Part shown: piece after piece, positions 1 to 11,200 of the stretch
How positions within the stretch are numbered: position 1 is the first letter of the stretch
Layout of the letters: each line of letters opens with the position of its first letter
Assembly (NCBI RefSeq): GCF_000002235.5
Contig: NW_022145611.1
Coordinates: 17,023,633 to 17,087,632 of the forward strand
Length of the DNA: 64,000 nt
Direction: 5' to 3'
Origin: Strongylocentrotus purpuratus
Taxonomy: Eukaryota > Echinodermata > Echinoidea > Camarodonta > Strongylocentrotidae
The notes under the pieces: generated by a model
The model's input: the letters and a program-made list of their open reading frames with translations, nothing else
The model's database searches: none
Told to the model about the DNA's origin: nothing
Position numbers and translations under genes: made by a program

Positions 1-437
1 GTTGTTGCTAGTTTTCCATTCTTTGTATGACTCTGCTCCTTCCTACAATATCAAGTTTATTGTTAAGTATAAGCCTACAAGACATCTTCGTTCATCTCAA
101 TCCTCCTTATTAGTTGTCCCTAAGACGCGCAGTTCCTGGGGGGATAGAGCATTTTCTCATTCTGGTCCGTCCCTTTGGAATAAGCTGCCACTTAGTATTC
201 ATAATTTAACTACCCTTCATGCCTTCAAAGTTGCTCTAAAAACCCATCTCTTTCTAAACAGTGCTATTTAATCATGTCAATGTAGCGTAATAATTTGTCT
301 TGTTTTAGTTTACTTTATTTTAGTTAAGAAAGTTATATTTTTGGTGATAGTAATACATGTATGTACAGCGCCATGAGCGTCAGAGCCTGGCGGATACCGG
401 CGCTATATAAATATCCATATTATTATTATTTATTATT
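1..437 (+). mobile_element. 3' end of a CR1/L2-like LINE
   Basis: An open frame from the window edge to position 271 ends in the typical C-terminal tail of a non-LTR reverse transcriptase protein: a basic LRSSQSSLLVVPKTR stretch, then GDRAFSHSGPSLWNKLP and a final FKVALKTHLF. After the stop comes a short 3' UTR with the GGCGCTATATAAATA terminus and TTATTATT-type tail seen in many CR1/L2-group LINEs. The 5' part lies outside the window. Family assignment is by recognition of the C-terminal and tail motifs; the exact clade is not certain. Confidence 0.75.
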
Positions 438-539
438 ACCATTTTCGTCTCTGAATGTTTTCATTGATGTACAATATTTGAAATGAGGAAGAAATAAATC
501 TGTGGAAAATCCATGCTTAACTTGAAATTGCATCACAGA

Positions 540-1035
540 AAATACCCTCAAATATCCCAAAAATGACCTTTGACCTTACACATGTACTTGACACCTTATG
601 CCAACTAGTTTTCTTATGAATACCAATGCAAAGTTTGAAGTTCACTGCTCAAATGATTATCAAGAAACCCTATAATTTATGACTATTAACTCCACAACCT
701 TTGACTTTCTTGCTGCAAAATCTCTACTGGCTGTATCTCACAGCATATAAGGCCCAATTATGAACTTCATGACCCAAATGGTTCTGGAGACCTATGACCT
801 TTGACCTTGGACCCACTTACCCCAAGCTCTAATCAGTTGGTCTTCCTATGGTGAAACATAAGCTAGCACGAAATTCGAACATCGTACCTCCAAGTTTTCT
901 TGAGACATCACGATAAAGAAAGCAGGACGCACAGATGTACGGACAGACGAACGGACAGACAGACAAATAAATAGACAAAGGAACTATCTGACAGACAACC
1001 CAGAAACATAATGCTTCTGGCACCACCTTCAGTGA
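540..1035. repeat. Copy of a dispersed repeat with TGACCTTTGACCT motifs
   Basis: Divergent copy of the family seen better at 37358-38560 and 52216-53058. It shares the TGACCTTTGACCT boxes (perfect at 564-576 and 795-807), the phrase about CTTGAGAtatCaCGATAA, the ACGGACAGACGAACGGACAGA stretch and the ending AACATAATGCTTCTGGCACC. The left boundary is not clear. It lies in the intron downstream of the last visible ankyrin-gene exon. Confidence 0.6.
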
Positions 1036-1117
1036 ACCATAACAATCAAATTGAAGCTTATTCTCGAACAGAATAAATGATGAACAAGAATTACGACAAA
1101 TATTTCTTTTTTCTTAC

Positions 1118-1740
1118 CAGGTAAGGTACCAAGAATTTCAATAAGATGTTCATTCCTTGGAATCTCATCAGTATACGTCCACCAAATCTTGGCCACTTCC
1201 TTGACAGTTCTTCGGTGCAAACGAATATCATCAAAGGTCATAGAGTCTAAATCAAGTCTAAATCCAGCCTGCAATACAAGTTCAAAGCAAGGCGGTGACT
1301 GCTCCCATACACCGAGTTCAGTGATGGGAAAAGAGATGTCTCTGAGTGTTGGGCAAGATTTCATGTCAGCACAGTTCATGAGGAGGATCTCCAGGAGTGT
1401 GTTGCTCTTCAGGAAAGCATTGTAGAGAGGACACCGATCCAGGGGCTCAGCGATAGGAAGATTGCAATAAAGAGGTGATGCGCCTCTGGACAGGAGATAC
1501 CTCACCAGTTCAAGGTTCACCTTGTCAATGCAGGTGAGGATGGGTACTGCATCCTGCGATGATCGGAACTGCTCAAGTTCTGTGGGTGGTAGCTTCACAC
1601 CCATATCGGCATCGAATCCTGCATCAATAAGTGCTTGAACACAGGGTAGATTCCCCTTGCGAACTGCCAAGCACATGGCATTGTTTCTGGACATCAAGGG
1701 CTTATTATCACTGCATTTTTCTAGGATGACTCTTAATGAT
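1118..1740 (-). CDS. Ankyrin gene exon 5 (last in window)
   Basis: Acceptor CCTTTGCAG|A, donor CCTG|GTAAGA. Encodes about 208 residues with further ankyrin units (MCLAVRKGNLPCVQALIDAG, ILTCIDKVNLELVRYLLSRG) and a less repeat-like C-terminal stretch ending near LIEILGTLPG. The donor shows at least one more exon, left of the window or within 1-1117; I found no credible continuation there. Confidence 0.78.
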
Positions 1741-4700
1741 CTGCAAAGGAGAACAAAACAAGACTTATTATCAGGTTCAGAATATTGAGATTGTAGTTGA
1801 AAAATTGGAATCCTAAAGAGAACAAAAAACATTTGCCTGCAAAATAATGTGATTTTATTGTTATAATGGTGTAAACAATAATATCTAAGGGGGGAAAATG
1901 CAATCTAATCTATGTTTAACATTATTCAGAAATACTTATTACATAGCAATGTATATATTATTAGACACTGATGGAATTAATTATTATGTTTCACTTGGTA
2001 CACACTTTAGAACAACTAAAATAGGTCATCACAAGTTATCTGCAGTTTAAAAATAAACAAAAACTGAACAACAGTCAATTAAAGTGAAGTTGAATCTCAA
2101 AATGTAACAAATTAATTGCTTACTCCGTGCTCTCGTCTTCGGCGGCCATGTCAAGGGCTGAGAGAGGTGCTTTCATGGAGGAGATAGGATGCTTGTAAAG
2201 GGCCATGGGATCAGCTCCACACTCCAGTAACCTCCTCACAGCGTACACATTGTTTTCTCGTGTGGCCACCAAGAGTGGGGTGAGTCCAACCTTAGACGTA
2301 AAGTTCACATTGGCTCCTGGTCAAGCAAGATTAAGAGAAACACTGAATTTTCTTGAGGTATATTAAGGTGACACAACTTTTGCTCTGGCAACATTTGCTT
2401 GACACTCTTCTTCTTATTTCATCATAGATATAAGGCTAGGATAGGAGATAAGGTTGCAAGGTGAAGGGTTAGGATTAGGTGCAGTGCTTCTCTTTATAAT
2501 AAGAACGTTGAGACTGCTCATTTTTGGTGCTTTAGAAATGAAAATTCTCTGTAACTGGTAGTGTCTGCAGGTGCATACAGATTTTTGTTTTAGAAAAGAA
2601 AAAGTTTATTAGGTAATTAGGTACTGGGAACAAAAATAACAGTAAATCCTGGAAAACCTGATAACCTTTCCTTTTAAACTAAACAGTGCCATATTTCAGC
2701 AAGTTTTGTCTGCCGAGAGCCAGAAGAGCATTAAAACTTAACTTAAAATGAAATGATATATATTGACTGTCTCGTTCTCAACAAATGATATCATGCATTT
2801 TTCATCAAGCACATGGTATAGGGCTCAAATCCCTGTCACAGCTCCATATGTCATTATATGTAAAGTCCTTTGGCACGACATTAATCTGCATTTGCCACTC
2901 TCCATTCGAGTGAAGAAAAGTGGTACCCAGTTAGAAATTAGTTCCTTGAAAAGCTAAGAGTGCTGTAATAGCAGCCATGCTAAAGCCCAGGTAAAACAGT
3001 AAATTAAATATGACAGACATGAGTGCTATACAAGAACCCATACTATATCACTATAATTATAATTACCTTTTTCAAGCAGAGTATCAAGAATAACTTCATT
3101 CTGAGGGCTCGCTTCATGCAGTATTTCCTGCAGGTACGGGGGAGGTCGGCTGATGAATCCCAGCATGGCTTTATTCGGTCCGAACTGAGCTGCCTTGAAG
3201 AGGGCAGTAAAACCACTGTTGTTCTCAAAATTGACAGGGACGTACTCCAGCAACTTGTTGACGCACTCAATGTGGCAGTTTTGTACAGCTATATGTAGAG
3301 AGAGAGAGAGAGAAAAAGAAAGAGGCAGCAAGAGAGAGAGAGAGAGAGAAAGAAAGAGAGAAAGCGAGAGATTGGGAGAGAGAGTGGGAGAGAGAGAGAG
3401 AGAGTGGGAGAGAGATCAAATACCATTACTGAAGGGTTCAGGAAAGACCAAATATTCCTTGAGTGAGCTAGAGTAAGTTAAAATATTCATTATTTAAAAC
3501 TTTTTCCCCACAAGCACATCAATAAAATACACTAAAAACAAAAACAAAACAAATCAGAGAACACAGTACTTACACAATCTCAATCCAAAATTTACTGGAA
3601 ACTTTCAATGATGCTTTTACAATAAGTTTGGGATTTCAACCTCTTCGAATTCAAAGACATGGCTATGAAGTCTTTAATAAATAGTAGCACATTGATTTGA
3701 ACATTCAGACATGAAATACATGCAGAGGATACAAGAAGAGTAATAACAGAATATTCTGCATCATCAGTTATCAGGAGAATATGGGTGGTATTCTTGAAAG
3801 CGGACTAACTATAGTCCATGGTTCAACCCTATGACTAAGTATGGAATGCCAAGTGTCCATATGAATATGTATTTGAATAAATTAATCTGTCACTAAATGA
3901 AAATAAAATGTTTTCATTAAAGAAATATTTTGTAATAACATCTAGTTAATTTCAAGTTTACAACAATATATCTATGAAATAATTATGTTATCATGGTAAT
4001 TTAAGGACATATCATATTAATTAAAACTATATTCATATGGACACTTGGCATTCCATACTTAGTCGGATGGATGACTATTTTGGGAATACCACCCTATGAT
4101 TTTAGCTTACCCACAAAGAGCGGAGTCATGTCAAAGAACTCATCTCCTTTGTGTGGGTTCGCTCCTGCCTTGAGCAGAGTGGAGACCATATGGGTGTGTC
4201 CTCTGAAGGCAGCCATGTAGAGCAGTGTCTCTCCTTCATGGTTTGGTTGGTCCAGTACTGAGGAAAAAGAAAATAATGTTGTCTGATGAGACTCATCTGC
4301 CAAGTATGTTCATTCAAACTAAGCCCCTATCTGTTAGAAGCCGCAGGGTGGTACTCTAGGGGTTTAAACATGTAACAGCGACAGGTGTGAATTTTCATTG
4401 TAAAGGTTTAAACGTCAGCTACAGGTTTTGATTTACATTGCACAGGTTTGAAAAATCTGCAACAGGTACCTGTAAGTATTCATTGTCAACCAAAATGATG
4501 TATGATACATCATTCATAAAATGTATTTGGAAATGCTTCTACAGATCGCTCATCTAAGAACCTTAGAGTTCTTTAGCAAGCCCTGGAGCCCTGCCACAAA
4601 GGACCCTGAACTTCGCATAAATAAGTTCATACTCCAATGTTTACATGTTTGAATTTTTGTTTGTGGACTACCCTGAATAGTAATTCTTAGGTCTTTTTAT

Positions 4701-5251
4701 CATCTATTGAGAGCCAGAAGGATGTCCTTCAAATCAAGTATATGATTTCATGTCCATATGGATCTGAGCAGATGATATCTTCATGAATTGACATGGTATG
4801 CCTAGTTGTGTTTTCTCTGCATTACTTTTCAATCTTTCACAAAACCACCAAATTTTTATGAAGATAAGTGGTTAGAGATGGCCTTCAAAAAATTATTACA
4901 CCATAACAATATGCAAGTAAACTGTGAAAACTTGTACATACCTTCTTTTGACAACTTCTCCAAGAACTCTGAGGCAAGTTGATGGTTGCCAGACAGTGTA
5001 CAGTTGTGAACCCTGGTCCATGCCTCGATAACGTCTGGCGGATACTGCTTCATCGCCCAAGGAACGTACTTGTTGGGGTGCTCACTCTCGAACGGAAGAA
5101 GGACATCGCCGCAATCACTGCTGGATCCATCTGAACTGGTCTCGTGTTGATCATCCTCGTCGAAGCTGACCACGTAAGGGTCACCTCCATCCTCCCATTG
5201 TGGGCCTGCTTCATCAGACTCAACAAAGGAGCCTTCATCTACATCTGACAT
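1118..5251 (-). CDS. Ankyrin-repeat protein, possibly ASB family (partial)
   Basis: Five coding exons with matching phases: 5251-4942, 4257-4111, 3288-3067, 2316-2124 and 1740-1118. All junctions are GT-AG and the reading frame carries through 498 residues. The start ATG at 5251 opens MSDVDEGSF. Residues 1-60 are acidic and low-complexity; about 105-330 hold ankyrin repeats with TLLYMAAFRGH, GFTALFKAAQ, GLTPLLVATRENN and LLECGADP signatures; more ankyrin-like helices follow (LAVRKGNLPCVQALIDAGFD, LVRYLLSRGASP). The last exon ends at a GTAAGA donor, so the C-terminus lies left of the window. The layout resembles ankyrin-and-SOCS-box (ASB) substrate receptors of Cullin-5 ubiquitin ligases, but the SOCS box would be in the missing part, so this is inference. 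No stops or frame breaks are seen. Confidence 0.8.
2124..2316 (-). CDS. Ankyrin gene exon 4
   Basis: Acceptor TTGACCAG|GA, donor ACGGA|GTAAGC. Encodes the repeat GLTPLLVATRENNVYAVRRL followed by LECGADPMALYK and the start of the next repeat. Phase agrees with both neighbours. Confidence 0.82.
3067..3288 (-). CDS. Ankyrin gene exon 3
   Basis: Acceptor CATATAG|CT, donor AAAG|GTAATT. Encodes ankyrin repeats two and three: AVQNCHIECVNKLLEY and SGFTALFKAAQFGPNKAMLG, then LDTLLEKG, which is completed by the next exon to LLEKGANVNF. The acceptor lies directly after a long CT-rich tract on the transcribed strand. Confidence 0.82.
3299..3418. repeat. GA-rich microsatellite
   Basis: Imperfect (GA)n array with AAAG and TGGG interruptions, starting about ten bases upstream (minus strand) of the exon 3 acceptor, so on the transcribed strand it forms a CT-rich stretch before the splice site. 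Confidence 0.85.
3783..4094. mobile_element. Small inverted-repeat MITE in ankyrin-gene intron
   Basis: The ends GGGTGGTATTC (3783) and GAATACCACCC (4084-4094) are inverted. A further 30-odd bp of subterminal sequence (CTAAGTATGGAATGCCAAGT and on to TCCATATGAATA) is also inverted between the two sides. Flanks read ...TAT| and |TAT..., compatible with a TA/TAT target duplication of a Tc1/mariner-type MITE. No coding capacity. Confidence 0.7.
4111..4257 (-). CDS. Ankyrin gene exon 2
   Basis: Acceptor TTTCCTCAG|TA, donor GTGG|GTAAGC. Encodes the first clear ankyrin repeat (GETLLYMAAFRGHTHMVSTL followed by LKAGANPHKGD). The MITE at 3783-4094 ends only 16 bp inside the following intron. Confidence 0.82.
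4942..5251 (-). CDS. Ankyrin gene exon 1 (start codon)
   Basis: Encodes residues 1-103 plus one base. It contains the acidic Ser/Asp/Glu-rich N-terminus and the segment PPDVIEAWTRVHNCTLSGNH before the first ankyrin repeat. Donor is GAAG|GTATGT. The ATG at 5251 is the first one in frame. Confidence 0.8.
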
Positions 5252-6665
5252 TTTAATTGCACGGGTCTCCAAATGTCTCCCCAGTGTTGCTAGATGTTTT
5301 TGTTATTCACAGAGTGGTGATCTCCCACAAGCACAGTAGGAATTTGAACACAATCTGCAATCCAAGATTAAAGAGAAATGAGTTTACTAAGATTAGAAAC
5401 AGGAAAATTCTCATCCTTTTGATTCTGGCGATAGCGGGATTTTAATCAATGAAAAAGTCTTTCATAACATAGATAAGCTATTGTAACATTAACTGATAGA
5501 ATCAATAGAGAGATCGATCAAACTAGATTTAATATTAAAGGTTACAACAAGCCGTAGATAGTAATAAATTGAAAGATAAATAAGATATAAATAGACTCCT
5601 ACTACCGTTTCAAGTTTCAAGTAGATCTACTACAATCACAGAAGTTGTAAAAATGTCAGAGGTAAAGATATCAGAGGTATTAGATGCCAGAGACAAAAAT
5701 GCCTGAGGTAAAAGTGTCCAGAGGTAAAAAAAAAATATAAGAGGTGAAAACGTTCAGAGGTAAATATATATGAGGTAAAAATATAAGAAGTAACAAATTT
5801 AAAGATTAACAATCTCACAGCCAGAGGTAAAAAATGTCAGAAGTAAACATACCAGTGGTAACAAAAAAAACAGAGGTAAAAAAGCAAGAGACATAAAATG
5901 AAAGAAGTAATCTTCATGGGGATAAATGTCAAAGGTATAATTGTAGAAAGCCCACATTGTCTCCTCAATTCCATTTAGTAGTGAAAATATTGACAGATTC
6001 ATAATCACCAATTGGAAATGATTCAGGGCTTGGCAGGACATGGACATCAGTGAGCAATGCTCAAATGTGGCTTATATGTTCTATTAATTAAATTAATTAA
6101 GTATTTATTGTCCTTTTGGAAATGTGTTTTTCACTGGTAAATGATTTACAACCCCAAAAAACATAATCATAGATAGTTACAGTAATGGTATTAAAACTGA
6201 ATTCATAACAGCTTTACTTGAAATACAATGACTGTTACTAGCATATTAATCATTATTATTGATGTAAAGGGATAGTTGAGTTCTGTTGCAGAGGGCGCTA
6301 CACAAAATATTTTTGTTGTGAGATAATGAAAAAGTGAGTGTCAAATTTGAAAGAACATAATATTTAAATGACAAAATCATCTTTGTTTGATCAAAATCGG
6401 TTCAGAAACGCTGAAATATAACGATTTCTAATACTTGTGTACCACCACAAATATTGGATATTTTGAAAACTTTGAAAAAAAACGTTGAAAAAAACGAAAT
6501 AACGCCTTTTACGTCGTATTTCAGTCAATGCGATGTCGGCATTTTTGTTGGTATTTTCGCGTTGCTTATATTATCCACAATTAGCCGGCTCATGTATTGT
6601 TATTTTAAATCAAATAACTAATTAATGGTCACCATGTTTTTTTGAAAGTGGAGCTGAATTGGTAT
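5252..6665. other. Upstream region of ankyrin gene; no gene seen
   Basis: AT-rich DNA before the ankyrin gene, presumably holding its 5' UTR and promoter. No recognisable TATA or CpG-rich element. Apart from a minisatellite at 5640-5945, nothing coding was recognised. Confidence 0.5.
5640..5945. repeat. Degenerate minisatellite, AGAGGTAAAAATGTC unit
   Basis: About fifteen imperfect repeats of a 15-20 bp unit around AGAGGTAAAAATGTC, with the spacing varying from copy to copy. Confidence 0.7.
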
Positions 6666-7034
6666 GATCGTATTGGCTAAATTGGCCAAAGCGTCCGTCT
6701 GTCAAACCAAAGATCCCGGGTTTGACTCCCACCCAAGCGGATGACTGAAGCCTGCGTCGTGTGTTAACGTGCCCCTTCGGCCCTTCCCTTGTTCATAGAC
6801 GCAGGTTATGTCAAGTGGAAAACACTCCGTCCCACGGATAGGACGTTAAATGGAGGCCCCGTGTAGAGTTACTCCGGGAAGCTCCAACACCGGCGCCGGT
6901 GGTGTTGGAGCTTCCTGGAGTTACGTGTAGAGAAGAGTCACTACCTTTGCACGTTAAGAACCCAACGCACTATTCGTATAAGAGTAGGGGGAAACCCTGG
7001 TGTAGTGGTCCACCTGCACACACCCCCAGTATAG
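6666..7034 (+). mobile_element. tRNA-derived SINE
   Basis: The head has a pol III A-box-like TGGCTAAATTGGCC (about 6675) and a B-box-like GGGTTTGACTCCC (about 6719-6731), giving a tRNA-like first 70-75 bp. The body continues with GTGTTAACGTGCCCCTTCGG and CCCGTGTAGAGTTACTCC. It holds an internal palindrome (6868-6924) around CCGGCGCCGG. The 3' end runs into the left end of the pogo-like element near 7035. Boundaries are approximate. Confidence 0.6.
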
Positions 7035-9566
7035 TATGAAGGGGTGACCAAAGTTCGCGGATATTTTTCTTTTCTTGCACGTTACAAAACATCCAGATCA
7101 ACATATATCATGTTCCATACGTCATAAGAATCTTAATTTATCATATAATCAGATTCTATAACATTCCAAGGCTTTGTTTACTTGAAACCAATGATTACAC
7201 GAGAAAATCGGAAGGCTTACCACTACCGACGTCTGTAAAAAAGTGTGACCAAAGTTCGCGCATGATATTTACTGCCCTCTTGTGGTGGGCTTTATATATG
7301 TAAACATTCCAAAAAGTGACATCATTTCAACCAGAAGCCGGATTTCATATATAAACATTGAAATTGATAATAATTACTCTCTATCATTGAAATTTTGCCC
7401 AAATAGATTACCCTTGTTAAATTTTGCAAATAAAAGACAATTTTGTTGTATTGTTCACGTGTTAATGTCAGTGTATTCCCTATCTAGTCTATCTTTTTTT
7501 TTTTTTTTTTTTTAAATACAAATATTAATAAATATGTTTTGTTGATTTGTTTAAAAGTTAATAATGTAACTCATGTAATTCATACTTTTGCACGATAAAA
7601 TCTTTCTTTGTTAATGTTTGAATATTGCAATCGTGCAAAAAACACTTATTCAATTTCAAAATCATGCAAAAATAATATATAATCATCATTTATCATGGAA
7701 ATTAATGTTTTATGGGCCCCACATATCCTTTTTTTTTTTTTAATGAAACGCAACTAGCTCGACTCTTTCATCCACACGACAATCATGACAAATATATTGG
7801 AAATTAATCATTTAAAAAAAATGGAAGATACCCAGAAAATAAAGAAGAAAAACAGGCAATATCAAAATTGTAGAGGTATTCAGTTGTACATGAATCTGTT
7901 TATTCATAGACTCAAAGTTTTTCAAAGTTTATGTTCTTCAAGAACATTAATTTTTTTCATATTCACATTTTATTTATAATTGATTTATTTCATTTACATA
8001 TTTTACATTATATTTCACATATTACATATGGGGTCATTTCACGTTAAGTGTACACTTTTTGAAAAATGGGGTTTTCCCCATTTTGGCATCTTTTAAACAA
8101 TTATTATTTTATGTTGGCCATTTTATTTGATGGACCTTATCAACAGCAACCTACAGTTCAATTTTCATAACACTGCAAACATTATTTCTGTTAATTTCAG
8201 CATTTTTAGTGCATTTTTAACGGAAAAGGGATTCTCATTTCATAATTTTGATAATGTTCATTGATATTTTACATGAATCTATTGAGAGTTGTGTAAAATT
8301 TTAATGTTTTAGTGTCAGCACAGCCACTATGTAACATCATAAAACTTATTTGACCAAATTTGACCAATAAATGTGAAAATGATGAATATTTTTGTAAAAG
8401 GCATCTTTTCCGTTAAAATTAAAAAACATGTCCTCTCCATAACATTGAGGCCAGCAGCAGTGACTTAAAATGATATATATGGGCCTAAACTCTATTTAAA
8501 TAATCTTCAGAATGTTTGAAAATGAGGACATGTCTCAAATCAATGAACAAAATATGTGATATATATTTTATTGCTTGGTTAATTTGATGACTTTATTTTC
8601 CGTTAAAAGTGTGTCCTCTCCATAACAGGTATTTTCTTCATATATTAAAGCACTGAGGCTTGCACTATCTATGGCACTGGTATACAATAATAATATGCCT
8701 CCATTTAATATCATGAAATGTGATTTTCCATCTACATATCTATAGATGGTCAGTATCTCACACTAATGCAATGTTAAACTGAATGTCCTCTCCATAACAG
8801 AGTTACCCATTGTTAACAATGTACAGAAACAATTATTTTTTTATAGTATAATCACTTCCTTCATGTAAGAAAACATTGATATGTTGTTCCACTCAGTATA
8901 AGAATTCATTAAATATCATGTCAACAGCTATAATTTTATTTTGGTATTGATTTTCATTAATTCCTCTATGTAATTGGGTCATTTCTGAATGCAAAGACAG
9001 AAATATTCTCACAACATAGTCTGATATTAAATACATTTTAAAGTGCAATATTTGTAAGTGTGTAACTGACAAAATCTACTGATCATTGCAATCATTTACC
9101 ACCCTGGTAGCAATATAATGTATGCCATTAGGTTGTTAAGGAGAGGACACATTTTTTTAACCAGGCACTTCAAGTAGGGAAAACAAATCCTCTGACCTTT
9201 GCCCCATATACATCCATCCCTATGTTTATGTAGTCAATACATTGGAGCATGGGAGTGCATGCACATAGCAGTGTTTTCCTTGGACCAACTGCAATGCACC
9301 ACTTTTACTTATGAGCATGTGTGATGTTGGTCAAATTATGCAGCAGTGACAAATATAAGTCAAAAGATTACAGTTATTGAGTGACCATGATTTAAATTTT
9401 TACAACATTTAACAATTTGTCCACTGATGCATATTGTTTCAACACAATAAGGAGGGTGGACTATAAATGCACAATTTGGAATGTAGATTTCGAAGAGGAC
9501 TTTAATACTTGCATCACATATTATGCATGTATTTGTACGATGCATTAAGCCAGAATATGTCACTGC

Positions 9567-9875
9567 AATAAGCCAGTTTCGTAATGTAACCAAATTTAAT
9601 GCATACGTCTTTGTGAAGTGCCTCAATACAAATTATTTCATTCACCTGATAAGAATAATAGTATTTCAATAGTCAGAATGCAACTGCATATATTAAGTGT
9701 TGCTAGGTAGGTCAAGCCATAATGTTTGTCCAACCTGGCAACAACTTAATATATGCAGTTGCATTCTGACTATTGAAATACTATTATTCTTATCAGGTGA
9801 ATGAAATAATTTGTATTGAGGCACTTCACAAAGACGTATGCATTAAATTTGGTTACATTACGAAACTGGCTTATT
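9567..9875. repeat. Near-perfect long hairpin (132-143 bp arms)
   Basis: Bases 9567-9698 are the exact reverse complement of 9744-9875 as far as I could check by eye. An imperfect extension of the stem (GTTGCTAGGTAGG against CCAACCTGGCAAC) leaves a loop of only about 23 bases. No clear target duplication flanks it. Confidence 0.85.
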
Positions 9876-10714
9876 TAATATAAATTGTGATAGGTACCGG
9901 TAGTCATGTTTGTGGCAATATTCTATGGCATACATGTATGCTATAATACATGTATGTCAACTTGGAATGAATATCCCCAAAAATATGCTTTCAAGGGAGC
10001 AATAATCTAGTTTCTTTCAAATAGATTGAATATCATTGATCGTTTAACATATAATCTTGCAGACAACATTGAAATTGAGCCTCATTACACATTCATGCTC
10101 TCAATTCTTTCAATTGGTTACATTACATTGAAGGTTTTCACCCTCTATTGTTCGTTTTACAGCAACGAAGAATCGGCACAAGACATCAAGGAAACACAAA
10201 GAAAAGAATGATTCATTAATCTAAAACGTTAACAATGGCAAGTGAACATAATAAGTACAGTGAGACAATGTGTCTTGAGGTGGAATGGAAAAGGTGGACA
10301 AATAAATTTGCAACAAATAAATCAGTTAAATGCCAAAATGGTTGATCCAAGATTATTGAAGATTTTCAAAAACTTTGACAAACTTTTTAATTTTTTACAG
10401 ACACCAATTTCCTTTGCTGCAATATTCATTAAAAAAAATCATACTTGAATTAAAATGATATACCGGTACATGATGCATGTGAATGTTCTTTTTTAATAAT
10501 TAATTTATCAATACTGATACTCACTGTATCCAATGCTTAACTAATGAAAGCTTAATTTATAGGTAAAATGACCTTTGGTCTTCGACCTAATGACCCATTT
10601 ACATGTATGCAAAATTGAGATGAGGAGGGCATTTCCTTACACAACTTTCAAAAGTATCATTTGTGTTTATTAAATTTACAGGTATAAGTGCATCTCATGA
10701 TTGGACTTAGAATT

Positions 10715-10802
10715 TTTTATTTATTTATTTATTTATTTTTTTTATTTTTTTTTTTTATTATTATTATTATTATTTTTTTTTTTTTGGGGGGGGGGGGGGG
10801 GG
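10715..10802. repeat. Poly-T / TTA / poly-G low-complexity tract
   Basis: Runs of TTTA, T, TTA and T followed by about 18 G. Length of the G run may be unreliable in an assembly. Confidence 0.9.
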
Positions 10803-10991
10803 ATCACCTACACATCATATTTGTAATAGATACACATTTTATGTTGATGATCCCAGCACTGTTGATGGTTTATAGCAACAAAAAAGTTAAAAGTATATAT
10901 AAAGAAAACTATATCACTTTACGACACTGATGTGTAGATTTGATCTGAAAATTTCTCAAGAACAGTCAATATATGAAGGTATAGACTTTTT

Positions 10992-11200
10992 GTTAAAGAC
11001 AAGCAAGTGACTTGTTATCTGTGAAGAAAAAAAAGTTGTTAAAGACAATTGTTTTGTTATCTGTTTAAAAACGAACTGTGTTAAAGACAAGCAAGTGCCT
11101 TGTTATCTGTTAAGAAAAAAAAAGTTGTTAAAGACAAGAAGTGTCTTGTTACTGTTGAGAAATAGAACGGTTTTAAAGACAAGCAAGTAACTTGTTACAG
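10992..11200. repeat. Tandem repeat, GTTAAAGACAAGCAAGTGACTTG unit
   Basis: Five imperfect units, about 40-60 bp each, of GTTAAAGACAAG(CAAGTGA)CTTGTTATCTGT plus an A-rich spacer. Each unit contains a short palindrome ACAAG...CTTGT. Confidence 0.8.

Noticed and set aside
3195-3476. 93-codon plus-strand frame rich in Arg and Glu
   Set aside because: Produced by the GA microsatellite and antisense to ankyrin exon 3.
6670-6742. Possible tRNA gene
   Set aside because: Only A- and B-box-like similarity; no good acceptor and anticodon stems, and a SINE body follows directly.
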